A stretch of 64,000 bases of DNA from Novosphingobium taihuense (GTDB lineage Bacteria > Pseudomonadota > Alphaproteobacteria > Sphingomonadales > Sphingomonadaceae): the NCBI RefSeq assembly GCF_007830315.1, contig NZ_VLKJ01000001.1, forward strand, positions 434,001 through 498,000. Reading direction: 5' to 3'. The notes beneath the pieces were generated by a model. The model did no database searches. It saw nothing but the letters and a program-made list of their open reading frames with translations, and was not told where the DNA came from. The translations under genes and the position numbers were made by a program. Positions 37,556-45,607 of this stretch are shown here, piece by piece; position 1 is the first letter of the stretch; each line of letters begins with the position of its first letter.

Positions 37556-38731
37556 TCAGTGCTGCAGTCTGGAAAGAAGCACCATCGCCGCCACAGCAAG
37601 CGCTGCAAGCACGGCGAAGAGCGCGGCAAAGCCGAGCGAGGGAACGAGGGCGAGCGTCAGGGCCGGGACCGCGAGCGAAGGGATCGTGTTGGTCAGGTTG
37701 AACAGCCCGAGATCGCGCCCACGACGCGTGCTGTCAGGCAAGACCCGCAAGGTGTGTGCGCTGTGAAGGGCGAGAAACACCGAAGTCGAAAGGCCGAACA
37801 ATATATATCCCGCCACGGCCAGATCGCGCCCCGATGCCAGAGCCATCACCACAAGCCCCACCGCCGCTCCGCCGGACGACAGCGTCAGCGGCACGACTGG
37901 CTTGCCGGCACGATCCGCCCAGCGCCCCGCGAGCAGGGCCGCAAGAGCCCCGGCGATCATCGCAACGAGCAGGACCCGGGCAATCGCACCGTCGGCCAGC
38001 ACGGGATCGACCGAGCGCAGCCAGAGGTAGAAGAAGGCGAAGAGCGAGGCTTCGGAAACCTGCACCAGCAAGCGTGCGATCCACATCCGCGTGGCCATCG
38101 CGCGCAGCACCTTGCTCGCCACTTCCCCACCGCCAGTCGCAGGTTCCGCCCCAGCCCGGCCGCCATCCTCGCCCAGCAGCACAAGTGGCAGCACGCAGAC
38201 CGTGACGATCGCGCCGACTGCAGCAAAGCGCTGGACCTGATCGGCAAAAAACGGCAGCGTGACCAGCGCTCCCGCAAGCGCGCCCGATGCAGGCGCGAAG
38301 GCGAGCAAGCCGCCGAGCATGCCCTTGCGGCCATCGGGCACGCGATCTCCCGCCCAGGCCGCAAGGGGGCCTAGCATCAGGTTCAGGCTGAGCTGCCAGA
38401 CGGCGATGACCACGATCAAGGCCGTGAGCGACCCCACGCGCGGCGCTGCCTGAAGCATCGCGCAGGACAGCAGCAGACCTGTCAGCACGAAAGGCTTTCG
38501 CCGCCCGGCAAGGTCGCTCAGCCAACCGAAGGCGATGTTGCAGACACTCGCCGCAATTGCGCCGAGGAACGTCGTCGCCGCCAGCCAGCGCACCGCCTCG
38601 CTCCCCGCCAGCAGGTGCACCTGCATTGGCAACAGCAGGGTCAGGAACGGAACATATCCGATGGTCGATCCCGCCCAGGCCAGCGCGTAAAGCGCGAGGA
38701 AGCGGCGCTCCCGGCGGTTGTTGAGGTCCAC
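37556..38731 (-). CDS. MFS transporter, sugar type
   Basis: 391 residues from a GTG start 6 bases after the LacI stop. Twelve hydrophobic segments; an MFS loop motif is seen in GWLSDLAGRRKPFV (between helices 2 and 3), with a second-half counterpart in GRWADRAGKPVV. It probably moves glucose or beta-gluco-oligosaccharide across the inner membrane, as the partner of the TonB receptor. Specificity is inferred from context. Confidence 0.85.
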   Translation of the reverse strand: MDLNNRRERRFLALYALAWAGSTIGYVPFLTLLLPMQVHLLAGSEAVRWLAATTFLGAIAASVCNIAFGWLSDLAGRRKPFVLTGLLLSCAMLQAAPRVGSLTALIVVIAVWQLSLNLMLGPLAAWAGDRVPDGRKGMLGGLLAFAPASGALAGALVTLPFFADQVQRFAAVGAIVTVCVLPLVLLGEDGGRAGAEPATGGGEVASKVLRAMATRMWIARLLVQVSEASLFAFFYLWLRSVDPVLADGAIARVLLVAMIAGALAALLAGRWADRAGKPVVPLTLSSGGAAVGLVVMALASGRDLAVAGYILFGLSTSVFLALHSAHTLRVLPDSTRRGRDLGLFNLTNTIPSLAVPALTLALVPSLGFAALFAVLAALAVAAMVLLSRLQH

Positions 38732-38736
38732 GCCGC

Positions 38737-39798
38737 TCAGCTTGCAGGGCCGGTGGAGCCGCGTACCTCGAAGCCCATCGGCAGGAGCAGCGGTGCGATG
38801 TCGGCCCCGCCGTCACGCTGCGCCGCGATCAACATACGCACGGCGCTCGCCGTCGTCTCGGCAATCGGCTGGTCCACAGCCGTCAGCGCCGGACGGGTAA
38901 ATCGTACCAGCGGCGTGTTGTCGAAGCTGACCAGCGAGAGGTCCTCGGGGATGGCAAGGCCGAGTTCTGCAGCAACTTCCGCCGTCGCCAGTGCCATCTG
39001 GTCATTGCTCGCGATGATCGCGCTTGGCCGATCGGCAGCACTCAGCAGCGCCCGCGCAGCGCGGACGCCCGAAGGATAGGTGAAGTCGCCCGCTTCGAGC
39101 AGGCCCTCAGTCGCAAGGCCAGCCGCATCCATCTCAGCCCGCCAACCGTCTACACGCTTGCCCGCAAGACGATACTCAGACGGACCGGAAATGAAGCCGA
39201 TGCGCTTGTGCCCGAGATCGAGCAGGTGGCGCGTCGCGGTGCGTGCACCGCCCTCGTCGTCCATCGAAACCATGATGCCATCGGGCAGCCCCTCTTCGTG
39301 CACCTGTGCGCCGATGCGGGCGAAGGGAACGTGGTGGCGGGTCAACGTTTCGAGGATCTGCGGATTGTCCGAGTGGGGCGGGGTCAGGATCGCGCCATCG
39401 GGCTGCAGCGCCGCAATCGCTGCGCCTAGCTCACGCTCGACATGGTCGTTGTGGGTGTCGACGAGTTCGAAGATCAGGCGGTAGCCATGCTCGGCGCATT
39501 CGAGCATTCCCCCGAGCAGCATCTGGTCGACCCAGTCCGTGCCTTGACGCGCGCGCCAGTCGGCAATCGTTCGTTCGCGGTCGTTGAGGGCAAGGATCAG
39601 ATAGGAGCGCGACCCACTCATCCGCTGCGCCGCGATCGAGGGGACATAGCCCAGCTTGTCGATCGAGGCCTGGACCTTCTCGCGCATTTCGGGCCGTACG
39701 TTGGCCTCGTTATTGATGACACGGCTCACCGTCTGCAGCGAGACACCCGCATCGGCTGCCACGTGCTTGATCGTTACCGCCTGCCGCCTTCGCGCCAT
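38737..39798 (-). CDS. LacI-family transcriptional repressor
   Basis: 353 residues. The N-terminal helix-turn-helix VTIKHVAADAGVSLQTVSRVINNEANVRPEMREKV with hinge helix RMSGSRSYLI is typical, and the periplasmic-binding-like effector domain follows (FISGPSEYRLAGKRVDGW; AIIASNDQMALATAEVAAELG). It probably represses the glucan locus through the GTGAACGTTCAC sites at 37494 and 48649-48678, released by a sugar ligand. It lies inside the operon it would control. Confidence 0.93.
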   Translation of the reverse strand: MARRRQAVTIKHVAADAGVSLQTVSRVINNEANVRPEMREKVQASIDKLGYVPSIAAQRMSGSRSYLILALNDRERTIADWRARQGTDWVDQMLLGGMLECAEHGYRLIFELVDTHNDHVERELGAAIAALQPDGAILTPPHSDNPQILETLTRHHVPFARIGAQVHEEGLPDGIMVSMDDEGGARTATRHLLDLGHKRIGFISGPSEYRLAGKRVDGWRAEMDAAGLATEGLLEAGDFTYPSGVRAARALLSAADRPSAIIASNDQMALATAEVAAELGLAIPEDLSLVSFDNTPLVRFTRPALTAVDQPIAETTASAVRMLIAAQRDGGADIAPLLLPMGFEVRGSTGPAS

Positions 39799-39804
39799 GG
39801 GTTG

Positions 39805-40710
39805 TCAGTTACCCCCGCTCTTCGTTCCTTTGAGAGCGTTATCCGCAACCGGCGGCTTTTGCCAGACGCGAACCCAATCGACCGCCATCGCCTTGGGGAA
39901 ACCCGAAGGATCGACGCCTTTCGCGTTGCGCCCTTCGGGCAGATGCCCGCCGATGGCGAGGTTGAGGATCAGGTGAAACGGCTTGTCAAACGGTGCGCCC
40001 GCCTTGTCGGATGCGAGTGTATGCCATTCGTGCGGTGCGCGGCGGGCATAGTCCTTGCCATCGACGCGCCAGACCATGCTGTCCTTGTCCCACTCGACCT
40101 CGTAGGTGTGGAACGCTGTCGGATCGGCAAGCTGCGTTTCCTCGGTGATATAGCGATTGCGCGGTGGTTCGCCGCCGAAGTGGATGGTGCCGAGTACGCG
40201 GTTTTCTTGGCCTCCCTCGCACGCCTCGCAAGGTTGGCCGAGGTTGACCGCTTCCATGATGTCGATCTCGCCCGAGCGTGCCCAGCCGCCATAGGCCCAG
40301 TCTTCCGGCAGCATCCAGATTGCGGGCCAGGTGCCCTGCCCCTGCGGCAGGCGCGCGCGGATCTGCACCTTGCCATAAAGCCACGAAGCCTTGCCCTGTG
40401 TCGAAAGCCGCGCCGAAGTGAACGGCTTCTCCCGCGTTGCCACGGCCTTCTGTGGATTATCCCGCTGGTCGCGAGGGAACGCGGGGCCGGTAAAGTCCTC
40501 GCGCTGGGCGACGATCTCCAGCACGCCGTCCTTCACCCGATGGTTCTGAGGCCGCGCGGTATAGCACTGCCGCTCCTCGTTCCCGCCGCCCCAGCAGTCC
40601 TCGGCCAGAACCCAACGATTGCGATCCAGCGCTGCGCCGTCGAATTCGTCGGCCCAGACGAGCTGCCATTCGGGCGCGGCGGCAGCGGCAGCCAACAACA
40701 GAATGGTCAT
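39805..40710 (-). CDS. GH16 endo-beta-glucanase (laminarinase-like)
   Basis: 301 residues from ATG 40710, overlapping the preceding gene by ATGA. The catalytic E-x-D-x-x-E is complete: Glu148, Asp150 and Glu153 in SGEIDIMEAV, with WPAIWMLPEDW before it and HTYEVEWDKDSMVWRVDG after. A very short hydrophobic start (MTILLLAAAAAAPEW) acts as the signal. GH16 members hydrolyse beta-1,3 or mixed beta-1,3-1,4 glucans. Confidence 0.93.
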   Translation of the reverse strand: MTILLLAAAAAAPEWQLVWADEFDGAALDRNRWVLAEDCWGGGNEERQCYTARPQNHRVKDGVLEIVAQREDFTGPAFPRDQRDNPQKAVATREKPFTSARLSTQGKASWLYGKVQIRARLPQGQGTWPAIWMLPEDWAYGGWARSGEIDIMEAVNLGQPCEACEGGQENRVLGTIHFGGEPPRNRYITEETQLADPTAFHTYEVEWDKDSMVWRVDGKDYARRAPHEWHTLASDKAGAPFDKPFHLILNLAIGGHLPEGRNAKGVDPSGFPKAMAVDWVRVWQKPPVADNALKGTKSGGN

Positions 40711-42209
40711 GCCGCCGCCGGAACTTCCGCACAGCAATAGCGCGCCACGTAATCGCCATGCGAAGGCAGCGCAGCGACCGTACGGCTGACCTGTTCGCGC
40801 AATGTGCCCAGCAGATGCGCCAGTTCCTCGTCCCGCAGCTTGGCGGCGACGGGATGGTGGCTGGCCGGATTGATCCCCTGCCCCATCATCACCTGCACCC
40901 ACGAATTCTCGGCGAACAGTTCCTCGTTCTTGCGGAACACGCGGCCGGTTTCGCGGAACAGTTCGATCTTCTGTTCAAGGCTGGCGGGGATTGCCATGCT
41001 GGCGCAGTGCCGCCAGAACGGCGTGTCGCGCCGGTCGGTCGCCTTGTAGTGCAGGACGAGAAAATCGCGGATCTGCTCCATGTCGGTGAACTGCTGGTCG
41101 TTGAACTCGGCAATGTCACGGCTGCTGATCGGACCTGCCGGAAGCATCCGCACGATGCGCAGGATCGCGCGCTGGATCAGGTGGATCGAGGTGCTTTCGA
41201 GCGGCTCCATGAATCCGCCGGAAAGGCCGACCGCCACGCAATTGCGATGCCACTGCTTGCGCCGCGCGCCGGTGCGGAAGCGGATGTGGTTGGGCTTTAC
41301 CAGCTTCTCGCCTTCCACGGTCGAGAGCAGCTTTTCGAGCGCTGCCTCGTGGCTCAGGTAGTCGCTGCAATAGACGACGCCATTCCCTTGCCTGTGCTGC
41401 AGCGGAATGCGCCACTGCCAGCCCGCCTCGTGCGCGATGGCGCGGGTGTAGGGGACGGGCGGCCGCACGCTCGACGTCTGGATCGCGATGGCGCTGTCGC
41501 AGGGGAGCCAGTGGGTCCAGTCGTCATAGCCTGCCCGCAGCGCGCCTTCGATCAGCAGCGCACGAAAGCCGGTGCAGTCGATGAACAGGTCGCCCTCGAT
41601 GCGGCGATCCCCTTCGAGCACCAGCGCCGCGATGTCGCCACTTTCGCCATCGAGTTCGACGTGGGCGATCTTGCCCTCGATCCGGGTCGTGCCGTCGGCC
41701 TCGGCCATCGCCCGCAGGAACCTGGCATAGAGCGCGGAATCGAGCTGGTAGGCATAGTTCATCCGGTCATCGGGAAGATGCGCGAACTTGCCCGCCTCGG
41801 CTGCCTTCAGTTCGAGGCAGTATTCGCCGTAGGGCTCGGTGTGACCGCGCTCCAGCCCGTTGAGCCAGAAGTGCTGGAAGCCTGCGGACCAGTGGTCCTT
41901 ACCGGTGCCGCCGAACGAGTGGAAATAGTTTTCGCCCTGTACCCGCCAGTTTTCGAAATTGATGCCCAGCTTGAACGTCGCCTGCGTGGCGCGCATGAAC
42001 TCGGCCTCGTTGATGCCGAGCAGGCGGTTGTAGGTGACAAGCGGCGGAATCGTGCTTTCGCCGACGCCGATGGTGCCGATCTGCTCGCTCTCGACCAACG
42101 TGACCTGCGCGACGGGGCCGAGCGTGCGGGCGAGCGCGGCTGCGGTCATCCATCCGGCGGTGCCGCCTCCGGCAATGACGATGCGGCGGGGCAGAGGCGA
42201 AGCGGTCAT
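40707..42209 (-). CDS. Tryptophan-halogenase-family flavoprotein 1
   Basis: 500 residues. The FAD motif GGGTAGW (residues 14-20) and the position of the halogenase catalytic Lys (Lys80 in ATFKLGINF, corresponding to Lys79 of PrnA) are present, as is W-x-W-x-I-P in EAGWQWRIPLQ. The tryptophan-binding residues cannot be judged here. Such genes are common in TonB-receptor loci of Caulobacter and sphingomonads, where the real reaction is not settled. Coupled to the cupin gene and to GH16 by ATGA. Confidence 0.9.
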   Translation of the reverse strand: MTASPLPRRIVIAGGGTAGWMTAAALARTLGPVAQVTLVESEQIGTIGVGESTIPPLVTYNRLLGINEAEFMRATQATFKLGINFENWRVQGENYFHSFGGTGKDHWSAGFQHFWLNGLERGHTEPYGEYCLELKAAEAGKFAHLPDDRMNYAYQLDSALYARFLRAMAEADGTTRIEGKIAHVELDGESGDIAALVLEGDRRIEGDLFIDCTGFRALLIEGALRAGYDDWTHWLPCDSAIAIQTSSVRPPVPYTRAIAHEAGWQWRIPLQHRQGNGVVYCSDYLSHEAALEKLLSTVEGEKLVKPNHIRFRTGARRKQWHRNCVAVGLSGGFMEPLESTSIHLIQRAILRIVRMLPAGPISSRDIAEFNDQQFTDMEQIRDFLVLHYKATDRRDTPFWRHCASMAIPASLEQKIELFRETGRVFRKNEELFAENSWVQVMMGQGINPASHHPVAAKLRDEELAHLLGTLREQVSRTVAALPSHGDYVARYCCAEVPAAA

Positions 42210-43231
42210 TGGCTGAGGCTCCTCAGGATGAACTGGTGAATGCGGGCAGCGCCCTGCGCGTCGATGGGGCCGAGCGCGCCCTGGCCCTCTTCAGGAATAT
42301 GCGCCCGGGCCTCATCGCCGCCCGAGAACACGTAGTAATCGAACAGGTCCCGCCAAACGGCGCGATCGGCCTCGGGCAAGTCGCGGATGGCGAGGAGCGC
42401 GTGAGTCAGTGCCGTCTGGGGCTGGCCCATGTAGCGCGGCGTATCGCGCCACCAGTAGTTGAGCAGGATGTTGAACGGTTCTGTCGCCTCGACATGGTGC
42501 CACCACATCGAGGGGATGAACAACGCATCGCCGGGTTCAAGCTCGGCCACTTGTCCATGCGCCAGCGCCTCGGCGAAGCGCGGGTGGGCATCGAAATCGG
42601 GCGCGGCGAAATCGACCATGCTCACCGCACGGCCCGCTGGCGTGTTGTCGATCGGGCCGAGGTAGAGGTTGCGGAACTGGTCGGGCGGAAACAGCGTGAA
42701 CCGGCGACGTCCGGCGACACAGCAGGCAAGGTTGTCGGGGAAATCGTTGTGCGCGGCGATGCGGGTGGGCGATCCGATCCACAGGCTGGTGATCGGATCG
42801 CGCGCACCGAGATCGACGCGGTTTTCAGCATCGACGCCGTGGAAATGCGTCGGCACATCGATCGAGCCGAGGTAGATCACAGGATGGTTGGCGCGGCCTT
42901 CGTTGGCATCGAAGCCTGAAAAGATATCCGCCAGCTTGCCGCGCGCGGTGCGGAAATTCATCTGCATGGCAGCGTCGTAGAACAGCCGACCACCGCTGCC
43001 GGGATCGGCGAGCGAAACGGTAAACGGCACGGGCCGCGCACGCTCAATCAGATAGGCGCGGGCGGCGCGGGCGGACTTGAGGCCCGCCTGAACCAGCGGC
43101 CAATCGCGCACGAGCCCGCGCAGCACGAACGGTTCGCGCGCGCCCCGCAGCATCGCGTCGAGATCGCGCGGCTCTCCCAGCGTCCTTTCGGCAACGGCAG
43201 GAAGCGACAGGGCGGTTTTGTCAGCCACCAC
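42206..43231 (-). CDS. Cupin-like (JmjC-type) domain protein
   Basis: 341 residues from a GTG start overlapping sapC by 11 bases. Cupin_8 features: REPFVLRGLVRDWPLV at the N-terminus, then SLWIGSPTRIAAHNDFPDNLACCVAGRRRFTLFPP (iron-ligand region H-x-D) and ALFIPSMWWHHVEA (second-His region). This suggests a 2-oxoglutarate/Fe(II) hydroxylase, possibly acting on a protein or small molecule of the locus. Confidence 0.85.
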   Translation of the reverse strand: MVADKTALSLPAVAERTLGEPRDLDAMLRGAREPFVLRGLVRDWPLVQAGLKSARAARAYLIERARPVPFTVSLADPGSGGRLFYDAAMQMNFRTARGKLADIFSGFDANEGRANHPVIYLGSIDVPTHFHGVDAENRVDLGARDPITSLWIGSPTRIAAHNDFPDNLACCVAGRRRFTLFPPDQFRNLYLGPIDNTPAGRAVSMVDFAAPDFDAHPRFAEALAHGQVAELEPGDALFIPSMWWHHVEATEPFNILLNYWWRDTPRYMGQPQTALTHALLAIRDLPEADRAVWRDLFDYYVFSGGDEARAHIPEEGQGALGPIDAQGAARIHQFILRSLSQ

Positions 43232-43940
43232 GAACCTTGGCGTTCTTGCGGGCGACCAGATCGCCGAAGTGCGAGAGCGAGGCGATGATCATGTATATCC
43301 GCGCGAGGTGGCCGCTGGTCATCAGGTCCTGCAGCGCAGCGCCATCAAGGGCAGAGAGCTTTTCCTCGTTGATCGTGTGATAGCCGACGAGCGAGTTCTT
43401 TGCGCCATCGTCGAGCGTCACTTCGAGCGTGAAGGATTCGGCTAGCTCGTAGCGATCGAGCGCGGCGAAGAAGTCGGCGGACTCGCGGTGGGCATGGTCG
43501 AGATCGCCCAGCTTGGCGGCGATGTCCTCGAGGTAAGGCGTGGGCTGCCCGCTGGCGTCGAACACGCGCATGCCCTCGCCCGTCGTGCTGATACGCGGAT
43601 GGTCGAGATCGACGTGAACCTGCGGCACGGCATCGGGTGTCGCCGGACGGCCGACCAGGAACGGGCGGATTGCCATCGACAGCGGCCGATAGGGCGCGTC
43701 CCAGGTGCCATCACGCAGGAACAGGTTCTCACCCGTTTCGAAGCCCAGCAGCGCCAGAGCCTCCAGCTTGCCGGTGGCAAGATCGCGGCGCAGCACGATG
43801 GGGTAATGCGCCTGCACCGAACGGAACTCGGCCGGGACGGTGGCGCAGGCCATGACGTTGTCACCAAGCTCTGCGCTGGCGGCGGTGTCGATGCGCAACT
43901 CGCCGTGGTCGGCCGGGTTGAGGATTGCGTGGTTGCTCAT
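43221..43940 (-). CDS. SapC family protein
   Basis: 239 residues. SapC features: [46 protein letters not shown] and a C-terminal [20 protein letters not shown]. The name comes from the Campylobacter S-layer locus, but in proteobacterial carbohydrate loci its function is unknown. No signal peptide or membrane segment is visible. Coupled by ATGA to the upstream halogenase gene. Confidence 0.85.
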   Translation of the reverse strand: MSNHAILNPADHGELRIDTAASAELGDNVMACATVPAEFRSVQAHYPIVLRRDLATGKLEALALLGFETGENLFLRDGTWDAPYRPLSMAIRPFLVGRPATPDAVPQVHVDLDHPRISTTGEGMRVFDASGQPTPYLEDIAAKLGDLDHAHRESADFFAALDRYELAESFTLEVTLDDGAKNSLVGYHTINEEKLSALDGAALQDLMTSGHLARIYMIIASLSHFGDLVARKNAKVRGG

Positions 43941-45484
43941 TTCACTGCCGCTCCGTGCATGGCGATTGGGTCTGTAGCCGCAACCGGCCGCAGGGCATCA
44001 AGATAGGTCCGGTTCGAAGGCAGCGCTGCTGCCAGCGCGCGCGAACGCTGGCGCACTTCGGCAAGGCGCTCCAACGTGGCCGGGTCAAAGGTTCCGGCGG
44101 GCGCGGCAAAGCCCATGCCGTAGAGCACGTACTGCTGGCTCGCTGCGCAGAACAACTCGTCCATGCGGGGAAAGTCCCAGGCCGAGGGCGGCTGATCGCG
44201 CCAGAGTTCAAGGCACTCGGCAAGGCGCGCCGGGATGGTTGCCGGATCGCGCTGGGCCAGCCAGTAGGGCTCAGGCCTCCGGCTGAGGACATAGTGGAGC
44301 TTGAGGAATTCGACGATGCGATCCCAGCGGTAGCGGAACAGTTCGTTGAATCGATCCGCCAGCAGGCCCATCGTTTCGGCACGACGCGGGAAATTTTCGG
44401 CCAGTGCCTTGATCGACAGTTCGATGGTGACGATGGCCGAAGCTTCCAGCGGTTCGATGAAGCCTGCCGAGAGGCCAACGGCAAGGCAGTTGCCCTGCCA
44501 GAAACGCTCGCGATGGCCAGTGGAGAAGGTCAGCTTGCGAGGACGCAGGGACGATAGATCGGCTCCGGGCACTTTGGCCGCAACGTAGGCACGCAGCACC
44601 TCTTCAGCGCGAGCATCATCCATGAAGCGCGAGGAGAACACGCAACCGATGCCGCGCCGGGTCGGCAGCGCGATATCCCAGATCCAGCCTGCCTCATGCG
44701 CGGTGCCGATGGTCTGTGAGGCGATGGGGCTGCCCGGCTTGACGGGCACCTGCAAAGCCAGCGCGCTGTCGTTGAAGGACACGTCCGAGCGGTCGACCCA
44801 AGGCACGCCGCAATGCCCGCCGATCAGGACCGCAGCGAGGCCGGAGCAATCGATGAAGAAGTCACCAGCCAGTTCGCTCCCGTCATGCAGGTGCAGATGA
44901 GCGATGTTGCCCGACGCATCGCTGGCAACCGCGGTGACCTGCGCCGCCATATGCGTCACGCCAAGTCGGGTGGTGGCATGGCGCTTCAGCAGGGCGGCAA
45001 ACTTGCCTGCATCGAGATGGTAACCGTAGTTCAGCGCACCAGCATAGTCGGGCATCGCGCGCTGACGCGGCGCAAGGCTTTCGGCGCAAGCGACGGCTTG
45101 GGGCGTCATGGCGGAGGCGAATGGCTGCAGCGGTGCTTCTGCCTGCCATGCTGCAAGCATCCCGGCCATATCGCCGGATGGTGGCGGCGTGAACGGATGG
45201 AGGTAGCTGTCCCGCTCGCCTCCATCGACCCATCCATCGAAGCGCGAACCCTGTTTGAAGGATGCGTCGCATTGCGCAATGAACTCTGCTTCCGCGATAC
45301 CAATCGTGGCGAGCGTCTCGCGCATGGTAGGCCAAGTGCCCTCGCCCACGCCGATGGTCGGAATGTCGGGCGCTTCGACCAGCGTGATCGAAAGCTCGGG
45401 CCGCCGCGCCGCGAGCAGGCAGGCCGAAAGCCACCCTGCGGTGCCGCCGCCTACGATGACAACCTGTTGCACCGACCCGCTCAT
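43937..45484 (-). CDS. Tryptophan-halogenase-family flavoprotein 2
   Basis: 515 residues. FAD motif GGGTAGW (residues 12-18), the Lys at position 77 ([11 protein letters not shown]) and [11 protein letters not shown] (W-x-W-x-I retained) keep the halogenase pattern. It differs substantially from the second copy downstream, so the pair is not a recent duplication. First gene after the receptor terminator. Confidence 0.9.
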   Translation of the reverse strand: MSGSVQQVVIVGGGTAGWLSACLLAARRPELSITLVEAPDIPTIGVGEGTWPTMRETLATIGIAEAEFIAQCDASFKQGSRFDGWVDGGERDSYLHPFTPPPSGDMAGMLAAWQAEAPLQPFASAMTPQAVACAESLAPRQRAMPDYAGALNYGYHLDAGKFAALLKRHATTRLGVTHMAAQVTAVASDASGNIAHLHLHDGSELAGDFFIDCSGLAAVLIGGHCGVPWVDRSDVSFNDSALALQVPVKPGSPIASQTIGTAHEAGWIWDIALPTRRGIGCVFSSRFMDDARAEEVLRAYVAAKVPGADLSSLRPRKLTFSTGHRERFWQGNCLAVGLSAGFIEPLEASAIVTIELSIKALAENFPRRAETMGLLADRFNELFRYRWDRIVEFLKLHYVLSRRPEPYWLAQRDPATIPARLAECLELWRDQPPSAWDFPRMDELFCAASQQYVLYGMGFAAPAGTFDPATLERLAEVRQRSRALAAALPSNRTYLDALRPVAATDPIAMHGAAVK

Positions 45485-45544
45485 CGCTCACCCAATCCAG
45501 ACGCCGGTTGATCCAGCCGTCTTGTCCGCTCCGAAAACCCCTGC

Positions 45545-45572
45545 GGCCCGCACTGCAAGAACAGTACGGGCC
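45545..45572 (-). terminator. Hairpin after the TonB receptor gene
   Basis: GGCCCG (45545-45550) pairs with CGGGCC (45567-45572), extended inside by ACTG/CAGT around a CAAGAA loop. With no long T-run it may act as a partial terminator that lowers expression of the downstream enzymes relative to the receptor. Confidence 0.6.
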
Positions 45573-45607
45573 GCCGGTTTCCTTACCCGAAGGTCATCCC
45601 ATCAGGT

